DNA of 64,000 nucleotides, from NCBI RefSeq assembly GCF_000685275.1, contig NZ_ARYK01000003.1, positions 186,001 to 250,000 on the forward strand. Reading direction: 5' to 3'. Position numbers and translations under genes: made by a program. Source of the DNA: Hyphomonas johnsonii MHS-2 (GTDB taxonomy: Bacteria; Pseudomonadota; Alphaproteobacteria; Caulobacterales; Hyphomonadaceae). The notes under the pieces were generated by a model. That model ran no database searches, was not told where the DNA came from, and worked only from the letters and a program-made list of their open reading frames with translations. Below, piece by piece: positions 24,431-32,945 of the stretch. How positions within the stretch are numbered: the first letter of the stretch is position 1; every line of letters begins with the position of its first letter.

Positions 24431-25318
24431 ATGCCCATCGTCAAGGCCAACGGCATCGACATCGCCTATGAAACGCACGGCCCGGACGACGGTCCGGTCG
24501 TCCTGCTCATCATGGGCCTGGGCGGGCAGTTGGCGATGTGGCCCGCCGCGTTCGTTGAGGACCTGGTCGGTGCAGGCTATCGCGTCGTGCGCTTTGACAA
24601 TCGCGACATCGGCCTGTCGACCAAGTTCGAGGGCGAACGGACTCCGCCCATCGTGCCGCAAATGCTGCTGCGGCGCATCGGTGTGAAGCTGAAGACACCC
24701 TACCATGTGGCGGACATGGCCGACGACGCCGCCGCGCTGATGGAGGCGCTGGACATCGACTCGGCTCATGTCGTGGGCGTATCCATGGGCGGCATGATCG
24801 GCCAGTTCCTGGCCGCCAACCACCCGGCACGTGTCACCAGCTTCACCGCCATCATGTCATCGACGGGCAATCCGAAACTGCCGCGGCCCCAGCGCGAGGT
24901 GCTCAATGCCTTGCTCCGGCGCGGGCCGCCACCTGCAACGCGGGAGGATATCATCGACCAGACGGTGGCCGCCTTCACGGTCATCGGCACGCCCGGCGAG
25001 GACCAGAACACCAACGGGATGCGCGACATCATCGCGACCTGCGTTGACCGCGATCATACGCCGTCAGGCCGCGTTCGCCAGACGGCGGCCATCGTGGCGG
25101 CCGGTGACTTCCGGCATGTCACGCGCCGGGTCGCCGCGCCCACGATGGTTATCCACGGTTCGGCAGATCCGCTCGTCTCTCCGGAAGGCGGCCGCGACAT
25201 TGCCCAGACCGTTCCGAACGCCCGCTTCGAGATCATTGACGGCATGGGCCACGACCTGCCGCCGCGCTTCCTGCCCCGCATCACCGAGCTGGTACTCGGG
25301 CACCTGGAACCCGCCTGA
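24431..25318 (+). CDS. Alpha/beta hydrolase
   Basis: A 295-residue alpha/beta hydrolase starting MPIVKANGIDIAYETHG. The oxyanion region LLIMGLGGQLAMW, the nucleophile elbow GVSMGGMIG (Ser), the acid in HGSADPLVSPEGG (Asp) and the base in GMGHDLPPR (His) form a complete catalytic triad in normal order. A long insert between the nucleophile and the acid (about residues 140-230) forms the lid. No signal peptide. Members include esterases, haloperoxidase-like enzymes and lactonases; the substrate cannot be told. Confidence 0.88.
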   Translation: MPIVKANGIDIAYETHGPDDGPVVLLIMGLGGQLAMWPAAFVEDLVGAGYRVVRFDNRDIGLSTKFEGERTPPIVPQMLLRRIGVKLKTPYHVADMADDAAALMEALDIDSAHVVGVSMGGMIGQFLAANHPARVTSFTAIMSSTGNPKLPRPQREVLNALLRRGPPPATREDIIDQTVAAFTVIGTPGEDQNTNGMRDIIATCVDRDHTPSGRVRQTAAIVAAGDFRHVTRRVAAPTMVIHGSADPLVSPEGGRDIAQTVPNARFEIIDGMGHDLPPRFLPRITELVLGHLEPA

Positions 25319-25342
25319 GACGGAAGACGCTGCCGGAAACGC

Positions 25343-25777
25343 CTACGCAGCCGCCGCAAAGGCGGCAATCGCTTCGGCGTTCACCTGGTTGTCCCTGGAA
25401 TACATCTTGTGGAACTTGGCGACAAAGTTCCGTTGGCCATCAATGATCTTGATGTTGGTGAACAGGCCCGCCGAAGACGTCTTCACCTGCGCCCCGGCCA
25501 GTTCCTGACTGCTGAAACGCATCGCCTTCCTGACCGCCAGGTTCGTCATGCCCTTGATCTGCAGCACCGTCACGCCTGCCGCTGACTGGCCGATCAGGTA
25601 ATGCTTCGTCATCACGACGACAACGATCAGGCCGGGCAGAATACCGGCCAGCATCAACAGCACAATCAGCAGGATATGCGGCTGCTTGATGCCATAGGCT
25701 GCGTGCGTGATCACCTCGCCGGCAGGTATGTGCGGCGTGAACGCGGTTTTCATCTCTGCGAGTGTCGGCTTGGCCAT
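25343..25777 (-). CDS. Small membrane protein with a PH-like soluble part, function unknown
   Basis: A 144-residue protein starting MAKPTLAEMKTAFTPHIPAG. One or two adjacent membrane helices (about residues 32-60, HILLIVLLMLAGILPGLIVVVV) are followed by a soluble region of alternating beta strands (SAAGVTVLQIKG, AGAQVKTSSAG, IKIIDGQRNFVAKF), which could be a bacterial PH-like fold. I do not recognise a named family. It stands alone between the convergent hydrolase and the PLP enzyme on its own strand. Confidence 0.65.
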   Translation of the reverse strand: MAKPTLAEMKTAFTPHIPAGEVITHAAYGIKQPHILLIVLLMLAGILPGLIVVVVMTKHYLIGQSAAGVTVLQIKGMTNLAVRKAMRFSSQELAGAQVKTSSAGLFTNIKIIDGQRNFVAKFHKMYSRDNQVNAEAIAAFAAAA

Positions 25778-25849
25778 TTGTGTCGTCCCCTCTGGTTTGT
25801 CAGTCTAACCAGAGAGGCGCAGGAACCGCCGAATACGGATCAGAAGAGT

Positions 25850-27091
25850 TTAGCTGTACCGCGCCTCGACCTTCTCGCCGGCCGTCCCGCCGGCAACCGC
25901 TTTCACGCTCGCTTCAAGGTCGGCCAGGTAATCATCGACGACCTCGGCATGCTTGGGTGACAGCATCAGGTGCAGGCTCGGCGGCTCCTTGGTGACCGAG
26001 GTGAACCACCCGCGCCGGTAGATTTCGCCATAGATGGCAAAGGCATGATGGTCCGGGTGGCGGAAGGCCATCAGTCCCAGCATCGGATTGCCGAGCACCT
26101 CGAAACCGAGCCGCTTCACGCCTTCCTCCATCCGCTCGCGCGTGGCGCAGACGAGGCCCTGCTTTTCACGGTATCCATCGACGCCCAACGTGTTCATCAC
26201 CGCCCAGGCCGCTGAAATGGCGCCGCCGGGGCGCGTGCCGGCCAGTGTCGGCGTCTTCATCGGTGCGCCAGACCAGCCGGCCATGTCGAACGGCATGTAA
26301 TTGTAGAGGTCTTCGGACCGGAACAGCACGGTCGAGGCGCCCTTGGCGCAATAGCCGTACTTGTGCAGGTCGGCGCTCATCGAGTGGACCTGCGGCACTT
26401 CGAAATCGAAGGGCGGTACAGGCACGCCGTTCATCCGCGCGAAGGGGGCGAAATAGCCGCCGACGCAGGCGTCGACATGCAGCCAGACGTTCTTCTTCGC
26501 AGCGACATCCCCCAGGGCCGCAATGGGGTCGATGATGCCATGCGGGAAGTTCGGCGCAGAGCCGACCATCATGATGGTCGCTGCATCAACCGCCTCGCCC
26601 ATCGCGTCCGGGTCGGCCTCGTACGAGCCGTCTTCCTTCAGTGGCACGCGGCGGATTTCGATATCCATCAGGTGCGCCGCCTTGTCGAAGGCGAGATGGG
26701 CCGACTGGGCCAGCACGATGTTGGCGCCCTCGCGCGGCTTGCCATTGGCGCGGGCATAATCGCGCGCCGTCTTGATCGCCATCGTGATCGAATCGGTGCC
26801 GCCGGACGTCATCGCCCCGGTCGCGCCCTCCGGCCCGTGCAGCAGGGACAGCCCCATGCCGATGACTTCCTTTTCCATCTTGGCCAGCGACGGGAAGGCG
26901 AGGGGCCCCAGGCCGTTCTCTGCCATGTAGAGACCATAGGCCTCGTGCTGGACCCTGGAGATGTCCGCGCCGGCATTGAAGACGTAGACGGCCGTGCGGC
27001 CGTCGCGCCAGGCGGCATCGCCTCCGCCGCGCGCCACCATCTCGGCCCGCAGGTCTTCCCAGTCGCGTCCATGCGCCGGCATTTCCATCAT
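25850..27091 (-). CDS. PLP-dependent lyase, sphingosine-1-phosphate lyase-like group II decarboxylase family
   Basis: A 413-residue fold-type I PLP enzyme. Key segments are TSGGTDSITMAIKTARDYA (cofactor phosphate region), APNFPHGIIDPIAALG, WLHVDACVGGYF (Asp that pairs with the pyridine N) and SADLHKYGYCAKGAS with the Schiff-base Lys244. The order and HKYG context fit the sphingosine-1-phosphate lyase/group II decarboxylase branch. Hyphomonad-type bacteria can contain sphingolipids, so sphingoid-base phosphate cleavage is possible, but an amino-acid decarboxylase or related lyase remains open. The start at 27091 is behind GGGAG; a second ATG follows immediately. Confidence 0.82.
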   Translation of the reverse strand: MMEMPAHGRDWEDLRAEMVARGGGDAAWRDGRTAVYVFNAGADISRVQHEAYGLYMAENGLGPLAFPSLAKMEKEVIGMGLSLLHGPEGATGAMTSGGTDSITMAIKTARDYARANGKPREGANIVLAQSAHLAFDKAAHLMDIEIRRVPLKEDGSYEADPDAMGEAVDAATIMMVGSAPNFPHGIIDPIAALGDVAAKKNVWLHVDACVGGYFAPFARMNGVPVPPFDFEVPQVHSMSADLHKYGYCAKGASTVLFRSEDLYNYMPFDMAGWSGAPMKTPTLAGTRPGGAISAAWAVMNTLGVDGYREKQGLVCATRERMEEGVKRLGFEVLGNPMLGLMAFRHPDHHAFAIYGEIYRRGWFTSVTKEPPSLHLMLSPKHAEVVDDYLADLEASVKAVAGGTAGEKVEARYS

Positions 27092-27231
27092 ATGTCTCCC
27101 TTCGGCATCACTCCGGATTTTCCCGCAAGCCTATACACACGATTGCGTGAAGGCCAGCGCCAGGTATCCCACCTGCCTGCTGCTTGAGCGACTGCAGAAG
27201 GCGCAGCGGCAACATCACCCGGGAGGCGACA

Positions 27232-27258
27232 AGGCGAGGTGTAAAATAATCCTCGCCT
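27232..27258. other. Hairpin in the shared leader of the S1P-lyase-like gene and sspB
   Basis: AGGCGAGG and CCTCGCCT form a perfect 8-bp stem around an AT-rich 11-base loop (TGTAAAATAAT), about 90 bp before the sspB ATG in the 255-bp region between divergent genes. It could be a leader hairpin or an operator; nothing else is recognisable in this gap. Confidence 0.4.
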
Positions 27259-27346
27259 GCTATGCGAAGCCCGTTGCGGCAGCCAAGCACGAGGCATAGT
27301 GTACGCGAAGATAACCAACAGCAGTTTCGAGGGGCAGGCGAGCCAC

Positions 27347-27814
27347 ATGACGGACTATATCGGATATGATGCGCTGACCCAGGCCGCGATGCGCGGTGTC
27401 GTGCGTGAGGCGCTGAAGCGGGCCCTGGCCAATGGCGGCCTCCCCGGCGACCACCATTTCTACCTGACTTTCCGCACCAAGGCACCCGGCGTCAAAGTGG
27501 CCGATTACCTGACCGAGCGCTTCCCCGAAGACATGACGATCGTCATCCAGCACCAGTTCTGGGACCTGGAAGTGGGCGAGGGGCATTTCGAGATCATCCT
27601 GAAATTCTCCGGCGTGCCACAGCACCTGTTCGTGCCCTATGCGGCGATCACGCGATTCGTCGATCCGTCAGTGAATTTCGGCCTGACGTTCGAGAGCCCG
27701 ACCAAGGACGAGGCCGTCATCGCTCCGGCAGCGGATTTCTCCGAAGGCCAGCAAGGCCAGGCAGCGAACGCCGAAGGCACGGTGGTGAACCTCGACGCCT
27801 TCCGGCGCAAATAG
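27347..27814 (+). CDS. sspB: SspB, alphaproteobacterial adaptor delivering ssrA-tagged proteins to ClpXP
   Basis: A 155-residue protein of the alphaproteobacterial SspB family, starting MTDYIGYDALTQAAMRGVVR; an upstream in-frame extension to 27299 has no family similarity. The Sm-like peptide-binding core is visible in HHFYLTFRTKAPGVKVADYL and MTIVIQHQFWDLEVG. A flexible acidic/Gln-rich linker leads to the C-terminal peptide (VVNLDAFRRK), which in the family docks on the ClpX zinc domain. It binds the AANDNFAE part of the ssrA tag, which matches the tag encoded by the tmRNA gene 10 kb upstream. Confidence 0.92.
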   Translation: MTDYIGYDALTQAAMRGVVREALKRALANGGLPGDHHFYLTFRTKAPGVKVADYLTERFPEDMTIVIQHQFWDLEVGEGHFEIILKFSGVPQHLFVPYAAITRFVDPSVNFGLTFESPTKDEAVIAPAADFSEGQQGQAANAEGTVVNLDAFRRK

Positions 27815-27826
27815 GCCGCCGGACAC

Positions 27827-28282
27827 TTGGCCGAGACTGAAAAACCCCGCATCAGCGATGCTGACATGCTGGCCCGTTTCCAGGGCTCGAAGAAGCGGCC
27901 GCCCTGTTCGGACACGCTCGGCATGACGCTCACCGAAGTCGAGCAGGACGCGATGCGCATCCGCATGGATTTCGACGTGCCGGGTATGTTTGCCAACCCG
28001 ACCGGCGCCGTGCAGGGCGGTTTCATTTCCGCCATGCTGGACGAGGCGATGAGCACCTGCGTCATCATCGCCTCCAACGTGACAATGACTGCGCCAACGC
28101 TGGAAATGAAAACCAGTTTCCTGCGCCGCCTGATGCCGGGTAAGGCCCATGTCGAGGCGCGCATCCTGCGGCTCGGCAAGTCGGCGGCCTTCATGGAAGC
28201 CGACTGTTTCGGGCCTGACGGCGAACTCGTCGCAAAGGCGACCGCCACGGCCATCCCGATGCCGTTCAAGCGGCTCGGCTGA
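27827..28282 (+). CDS. PaaI-type hotdog-fold acyl-CoA thioesterase
   Basis: A 151-residue hotdog protein starting from a TTG (MAETEKPRISDAD), 13 bases after the sspB stop. The signature NPTGAVQGGFISAMLDEAMS carries the active-site Gly/Asn region and the acidic catalytic residue; TLEMKTSFLRRLMPGKAHVEARIL is the usual second half. Members hydrolyse short or aromatic acyl-CoA thioesters. It is probably cotranscribed with sspB without a functional link. An internal ATG (about 14 codons in) would remove part of the N-terminal helix and is less likely. Confidence 0.85.
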   Translation: MAETEKPRISDADMLARFQGSKKRPPCSDTLGMTLTEVEQDAMRIRMDFDVPGMFANPTGAVQGGFISAMLDEAMSTCVIIASNVTMTAPTLEMKTSFLRRLMPGKAHVEARILRLGKSAAFMEADCFGPDGELVAKATATAIPMPFKRLG

Positions 28283-28354
28283 CGCAAGGGTATCAGCGCA
28301 AATTTCGCTGGCCTGTGGTATTCTCCGGAAAACAGGGATTCCGGGAGGAACCAG

Positions 28355-29584
28355 ATGGCAGACGACCAGAGCGCGGTGCCCGTGCCGCAGGGCATCATCG
28401 AAGTCACGGCATTCATGCCCGATGCCCGCAATGATCCGCACCCCAAGCTGAAGGCCCTGCGCGAGGAATGCCCCGTCATGCGTGATGACCTGGCCAAGGC
28501 GTGGTTCCTCACGCGCTACGGCGACATCCGCGAAACGGTCAACGACCGCACTTTTGTGCGCCATCCGCTGAGAGCGGAGGACGGCTCGATTTCCCGCCAG
28601 CTGGTCGACGATGAGGAAAATCCGCGCCGCACGAGCATCCTGTTCCTGGACGAGCCGGACCATTCCCGTGTCCGGCCGCCACTGGCCAGGGCGTTCTACA
28701 CCCGCATCCAGAAGATGAAGCCGCAGATCGAAGCCATCATCGACGACACGATCAATGCCGCACCTGCCTCGGGACTCTTTGACCTGATGGCAGAGATCGC
28801 CGTGCCCATTCCGGTCCTCGTCATCGCCCGCATCCTTGGTGTCGACGAGCACCGCCTGCCGGAATTCCGCCAATGGTCGGAAGACGTGATCCTCGGCCTC
28901 AATCCCGTCCGCACCGCAGAGGAAACCGCCCGCATGGAATCCGGCTCGATTGCGCTGGATGGCTATTTCAACGAACTGATGGCGGCCCGCCGCACCACCC
29001 CGGGCGACGACCTGATCACCGACATGGTGCAGCTGCAGGCGAGAGGCGATGCGCCGTTGACGGACGATGAGATCGTCATCAATCTCGGCGCCCTTCTGGT
29101 CGGTGGCAACCTCACAACGACTGACCTTATCGGCAATGGCGTCTGGCTGTTCCTGAAGCACCCCGACCAGCTCGCCGCGCTGAAGGCTGATCCCGGCCTC
29201 GCCTCACAGGCCGTCGAGGAAGTGCTGCGCTACGAGGCGCCGGTCTCGGCCACGTCTCGCATCCTGGAACATGACCGCGATGTGGCCGGGTGTCCGATGA
29301 AGCAGCGCCAGGTCGTGTTCTGCTCGCTCGCCGCGGCCAACCGAGACCCGGAGACGTTCGCGGCGCCGGAAGCCTTCGACATCACGCAGAAACGCGCCAG
29401 CCACATCGCCTTCGGTGGCGGCCCGCACATCTGCATCGGCGCGCCGCTCGCCCGCATCGAGGCCCGCCGCGTCTACCTGAAACTGTTCGAACGCTATCCG
29501 GGCCTCGCCCTGCCGGAGCAGGACTTCACCTGGCGCGCGTTGCCCTTCTTCCGGGGACTCGAAACACTGATGGTGGAAGCCTAG
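28355..29584 (+). CDS. Bacterial cytochrome P450 monooxygenase
   Basis: A 409-residue soluble class I P450 behind a GGGAGGAA ribosome site. The haem loop FGGGPHICIG carries the thiolate Cys360, EEVLRYEAP holds the K-helix ExxR, and DEPDHSRVRPPLARAF is the C-helix. In the I helix the usual (A/G)Gx(D/E)TT reads GGNLTT (residues 250-255): the conserved acid of the proton relay is Leu253. No ferredoxin or ferredoxin reductase gene is adjacent, so redox partners must be encoded elsewhere. The substrate is unknown; nearby SDR, NTF2-like and Old Yellow Enzyme genes hint at terpenoid, steroid or hydrocarbon metabolism. Confidence 0.93.
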   Translation: MADDQSAVPVPQGIIEVTAFMPDARNDPHPKLKALREECPVMRDDLAKAWFLTRYGDIRETVNDRTFVRHPLRAEDGSISRQLVDDEENPRRTSILFLDEPDHSRVRPPLARAFYTRIQKMKPQIEAIIDDTINAAPASGLFDLMAEIAVPIPVLVIARILGVDEHRLPEFRQWSEDVILGLNPVRTAEETARMESGSIALDGYFNELMAARRTTPGDDLITDMVQLQARGDAPLTDDEIVINLGALLVGGNLTTTDLIGNGVWLFLKHPDQLAALKADPGLASQAVEEVLRYEAPVSATSRILEHDRDVAGCPMKQRQVVFCSLAAANRDPETFAAPEAFDITQKRASHIAFGGGPHICIGAPLARIEARRVYLKLFERYPGLALPEQDFTWRALPFFRGLETLMVEA

Positions 29585-29596
29585 AGCCGGGCCGTG

Positions 29597-29956
29597 TCAC
29601 TCCATCGCTGCGGCGCTCAGCCAGATGCCCTCGCGTTCGCCGACCCGCCGTTCGACCAGCAGGCGGGCGACCTGGTGGTCGTCCTCGAACACGTTCCCCG
29701 TCAGTGAATCGAGCAGGGCCTTGGCCAGGTTGTCGAGGTCCATCCACGGTGCCTCGCCGGTATATTCCATCACGATGTGAACGCTGTAATCGCCAAAGCC
29801 GGGGCGCAGGGGCGGGAAGTCCTTGCGGAAGAATTCCTTGAGCAGGCCCTTGTAATATTTCGTCTGGGTAGTCAGGCCGTGGCAGCGCACTTCCAGTGCA
29901 CCCGTATCGGTGATGCGGGCGCGGACCTTTCCGGCCGTGATCCAGGTGTCACTCAA
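29597..29956 (-). CDS. RusA-like Holliday junction resolvase family protein
   Basis: A 119-residue protein, the usual RusA length, from a TTG start at 29956 that overlaps the stop of the preceding gene (TTGA). The family's acidic active-site context is present: PWMDLDNLAKALLDSLTG and VFEDDHQVARL supply the clustered aspartates. RusA proteins are dimeric Mg-dependent resolvases, mostly phage-encoded, cutting four-way junctions. No phage genes surround it here. It is the last gene of a three-gene unit. Whether it cuts junctions or has been recruited to another nuclease role is not visible. Confidence 0.82.
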   Translation of the reverse strand: MSDTWITAGKVRARITDTGALEVRCHGLTTQTKYYKGLLKEFFRKDFPPLRPGFGDYSVHIVMEYTGEAPWMDLDNLAKALLDSLTGNVFEDDHQVARLLVERRVGEREGIWLSAAAME

Positions 29957-30255
29957 TGCCGCGTCATCCCGCGCGCGGCCATACGTGCCTCGATGGCGTC
30001 CTTGGACACTTTCAGGCCAAGGCCGGTCGCCTCTCGCAACAGCCTGATCGCGGCAATCTTCCGGCGCGCGTCGATCTCGGCGTCGATCTCGATCCATTTC
30101 GAAGCGGTAACGCGCTTGACCGCCTCGGCGATCTCCGCGTCTGTTGGCGGGGTAGGGGACAGCGAATTGCGTCCGCTGCCCCGGAACATGAACCCGAGCG
30201 CGAAGGCCAAGGCGAGGGCAAACAGGACAGTCGGGTCAGACAGCTTTTCCATCAT
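29953..30255 (-). CDS. Membrane-anchored protein with ribosomal L7/L12 C-terminal-like domain
   Basis: A 100-residue protein. An N-terminal hydrophobic helix (about residues 8-26, VLFALALAFALGFMF) is followed by a Pro/Ser linker, a short helix, and RRKIAAIRLLREATGLGLKV, which strongly resembles the bL12 C-terminal domain (KIxxIKxVRxxTGLGLKEAKD). The L12 CTD binds translation factors on the ribosome. Its presence behind a membrane helix suggests a protein that docks a factor or another ligand at the membrane. Its stop overlaps the RusA-like start; a membrane protein gene lies 9 bases upstream. Confidence 0.75.
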   Translation of the reverse strand: MMEKLSDPTVLFALALAFALGFMFRGSGRNSLSPTPPTDAEIAEAVKRVTASKWIEIDAEIDARRKIAAIRLLREATGLGLKVSKDAIEARMAARGMTRH

Positions 30256-30264
30256 GCCGGCATG

Positions 30265-30849
30265 TTAGGGTGCGTCGCCCGGTTTGGCATCCGATTTCGC
30301 AGAGGCTGACAACTGGCTGGACAGGTCTGCGGGGGCAACCCGCCGGACGAATTCCACCACGTCCTGGAAATCGACGCTGATCTGGCCCTTGGCGATGACG
30401 ATGTCCATCCACGCGAACACCCGCCCCGTACTGGCACCCAGCACGAGATCCGGCGCCGGGCTGACCCGCAGCGACCGGGAACGCCCTTTCGTGTCGAGGC
30501 GCAGGGCGACGACATCGTCCCATGACAGCAATTGCTCGCGCCCGCCCATGCGCACCAGGATGCCCTGTGCGTCAATCACCATTTCCGGTACCGGCGACAG
30601 CATGCGCTGGACCCGCCAGTAGATCAGCGCCAGCAGGCCGACCAGCCCCATGCCGAGGCAGGCCTTCAGGAACCCGCCGACCAGCAGGGTCTGCTCGGCG
30701 TCCTTTTCATAGCTGACCAGCAACTCGCCGAAGTCGCGGGCGCCGACGCGGGCGAGCACCACCAGCCCGGTGAGGACCGCCGTGCCCAGCACGAAAAGGA
30801 TCACCCCGTCGGCGTAACGCTTTTTGCGGATCTCGAGACGTTCGTTCAT
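30265..30849 (-). CDS. Membrane protein with PH-like C-terminal domain, function unknown
   Basis: A 194-residue protein starting [16 protein letters not shown]; an in-frame ATG 11 codons upstream is less likely. Two membrane helices (about residues 17-35 and 58-80) precede a soluble strand-rich part ([52 protein letters not shown]) that looks like a bacterial PH-like domain. First gene of the unit with the L12-CTD protein and the RusA-like nuclease. I do not recognise a named family. Confidence 0.65.
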   Translation of the reverse strand: MNERLEIRKKRYADGVILFVLGTAVLTGLVVLARVGARDFGELLVSYEKDAEQTLLVGGFLKACLGMGLVGLLALIYWRVQRMLSPVPEMVIDAQGILVRMGGREQLLSWDDVVALRLDTKGRSRSLRVSPAPDLVLGASTGRVFAWMDIVIAKGQISVDFQDVVEFVRRVAPADLSSQLSASAKSDAKPGDAP

Positions 30850-30931
30850 CAGTCTGGCCACCTTGCCCAACGCGGCCTGCATGCTAAACCGCGCCCAGCA
30901 ACAATCCAGCGAATTTCACGGAGCCCGCATC

Positions 30932-32326
30932 ATGGCCAAGACCCCCACCCGTACTGAAACCGACACAATGGGGCCGGTCGAGGTCGCCTCTGACCGTTAC
31001 TGGGGGGCACAGGCCGAGCGCAGCCTCGGCAATTTCAAGATCGGCTGGGAAAAGCAGCCGGAGCCGATCATCCGCGCCCTCGGCATCGTCAAGAAAGCCG
31101 CCGCTGAGGCCAATATGGACCTCGGCAAGCTCGACAAGGCCCTCGGCAAGACCATCATCGCGGCGGCCGAGGAAGTGATCGACGGCAAGCTGGATGACCA
31201 TTTCCCGCTCGTCGTCTGGCAGACGGGCTCGGGCACGCAGTCCAACATGAACGCCAATGAGGTGATCTCGAACCGTGCCATCGAGATGCTTGGCGGCGAG
31301 ATGGGCTCGAAGAAGCCCGTCCACCCGAACGACCATGTCAACATGAGCCAGTCGTCGAACGACTGCTTCCCGACCGCCATGCACATCGCCGCCGCCGAGG
31401 AAGTGACGCATCGCCTGCTGCCCGCTCTGAAGCACCTGCACGCTGCGCTCGACACCAAGGCCAAGGCCTGGGCCGACATCATCAAGATCGGCCGCACGCA
31501 CACGCAGGACGCAACGCCGGTGACGCTCGGCCAGGAATTTTCCGGCTATGCCCAGCAGGTCGAGAACGGTATCGCGCGGATCGAATCCACGCTGCCCATG
31601 CTGATGCAACTGGCCCAGGGCGGCACGGCCGTCGGCACCGGCCTCGCCTCGCCGGTCGGCTTTGCCGACAAGGTGGCCGAAAAGATCGCTGCCATCACGG
31701 GCCTCAAGTTCACCTCGGCGCCGAACAAGTTCGAAGCCCTCGCCGCGCATGACGCGATGGTGTTCACGCATGGCGCCATCAACACCGTGGCGATGAGCTG
31801 CTTCAAGATCGCCAATGATATCCGCTTCCTCGGCTCCGGCCCGCGCTCCGGCCTCGGCGAGCTGGCCCTGCCGGAAAACGAACCCGGTTCGTCCATCATG
31901 CCCGGCAAGGTCAACCCGACCCAGTGTGAGGCACTGACCCAGGTCTGCGCGCATATCCACGGCAACAATGCCGCCATCGGCTTTGCCGGCAGCCAGGGCC
32001 ATTTCGAGCTCAACGTGTTCAACCCGATGATGGCCTACAATTTCCTCCAGTCGACGCGCCTCCTCGCCGACGCCGCAGTCAGCTTCACCGACAATTGCGT
32101 TGTCGGCATCGAGCCGCGCCTCGAGAACATCGAGAAGGGCCTGAAGAACTCGCTGATGCTGGTGACGCCGCTGAAGGAAAAATTCGGCTACGACCGCGCC
32201 GCCAAGATCGCCAAGACCGCCCACAAGAACGGCACGACCCTGCGCGAGGAAGCGATCAAGGACGGCATCCCGGCCGAAGACTTCGACATGATCGTCGACC
32301 CGAGCAAGATGATCTCGCCGGGGTGA
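30932..32326 (+). CDS. fumC: Class II fumarate hydratase
   Basis: A 464-residue fumarase starting [18 protein letters not shown]. The class II landmarks are in place: [30 protein letters not shown] and the superfamily signature [13 protein letters not shown] at about residues 319-331, containing the catalytic serine loop. It interconverts fumarate and malate in the TCA cycle without an Fe-S cluster. The chosen ATG lies 36 codons inside a longer open frame whose extra part has no similarity. Cytoplasmic homotetramer by family. Confidence 0.97.
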   Translation: MAKTPTRTETDTMGPVEVASDRYWGAQAERSLGNFKIGWEKQPEPIIRALGIVKKAAAEANMDLGKLDKALGKTIIAAAEEVIDGKLDDHFPLVVWQTGSGTQSNMNANEVISNRAIEMLGGEMGSKKPVHPNDHVNMSQSSNDCFPTAMHIAAAEEVTHRLLPALKHLHAALDTKAKAWADIIKIGRTHTQDATPVTLGQEFSGYAQQVENGIARIESTLPMLMQLAQGGTAVGTGLASPVGFADKVAEKIAAITGLKFTSAPNKFEALAAHDAMVFTHGAINTVAMSCFKIANDIRFLGSGPRSGLGELALPENEPGSSIMPGKVNPTQCEALTQVCAHIHGNNAAIGFAGSQGHFELNVFNPMMAYNFLQSTRLLADAAVSFTDNCVVGIEPRLENIEKGLKNSLMLVTPLKEKFGYDRAAKIAKTAHKNGTTLREEAIKDGIPAEDFDMIVDPSKMISPG

Positions 32327-32347
32327 TCCCGGACCAAGGATGGAAAC

Positions 32348-32875
32348 ATGGCCGATACCGATCGCCTGGCGCGCCAAGTCGCGGACCTGATGGCGCGCGA
32401 AGCCATTCGCGATTGCCTGTTTCGCTATTGCCGGGGCATCGACCGCGCCGATGAAGCGATGCTGCGCTCCGCCTACTGGCCCGATGGTACGGACCATCAC
32501 GGCCCATAGCAGGGCAGTGCAAGCGGGTTCGTTGACTGGGCCATGAAAGTGCTGCCGCATATCGAGCGCGGGATTCACCAGATTCACAACATCCTGATCG
32601 AATTCCGCGACGATGGCGCTGCCGTCGAGAGCTATTTCACGGCGTTCCAGCGCCAGCCCACCCAAAGTGGCGAGGTGGAGCAGGTCGACATGAAGGGGCG
32701 TTATCTCGACTGGTTCGTGCGGCGGGACGACGAGTGGCGCATCCTGAATCGCGTGGTGGTTTTTGATTGGGTAGAGAACATGCCCTTGCCCCCGGGCACC
32801 GAAGCCGAACGGTTTGGCAACAAGACACCCATTGGCGCTCCCTGTCCGAACGATCCCGTCTATACCGTGTTCTAG
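32348..32875 (+). pseudogene. NTF2/SnoaL-like protein gene interrupted by one amber codon
   Basis: From ATG 32348 the frame encodes [20 protein letters not shown] and runs through [11 protein letters not shown] to [11 protein letters not shown], meets a single in-frame TAG at 32507-32509, then continues without any shift as QGSASGFVDWAMKVLPHIER to a normal end at 32875 (PNDPVYTVF). The fold is the SnoaL-like/NTF2 family used by isomerases, dehydratases and polyketide cyclases. Homologues usually have an aromatic residue, often Tyr (TAC/TAT), at the stop position, so one base change explains it. It lies 70 bp before an SDR gene. Pseudogene, suppressed amber or sequence error. Confidence 0.8.
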
Positions 32876-32945
32876 ACGGATTTTTCTTGCTGTTGCGTGG
32901 CCGCTCCCGCACTAATAATGCCAAGATAGAAGCAGGAGATATTTC

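Noticed and set aside
29597-29956. Prophage remnant suggested by the RusA-like gene
   Set aside because: No integrase, terminase, capsid, portal or repressor genes nearby; neighbours are membrane proteins, a P450 and fumC.
30884-32665. A 593-codon open frame antisense to fumC
   Set aside because: The plus strand encodes an unmistakable fumarase. The antisense product has shadow composition rich in H, D, G and V.
32337-32875. A start at the internal ATG 32543 as an intact short gene
   Set aside because: The sequence upstream of the amber codon continues the same family domain in frame, so a truncated start would lose the N-terminal helices of the NTF2 fold.
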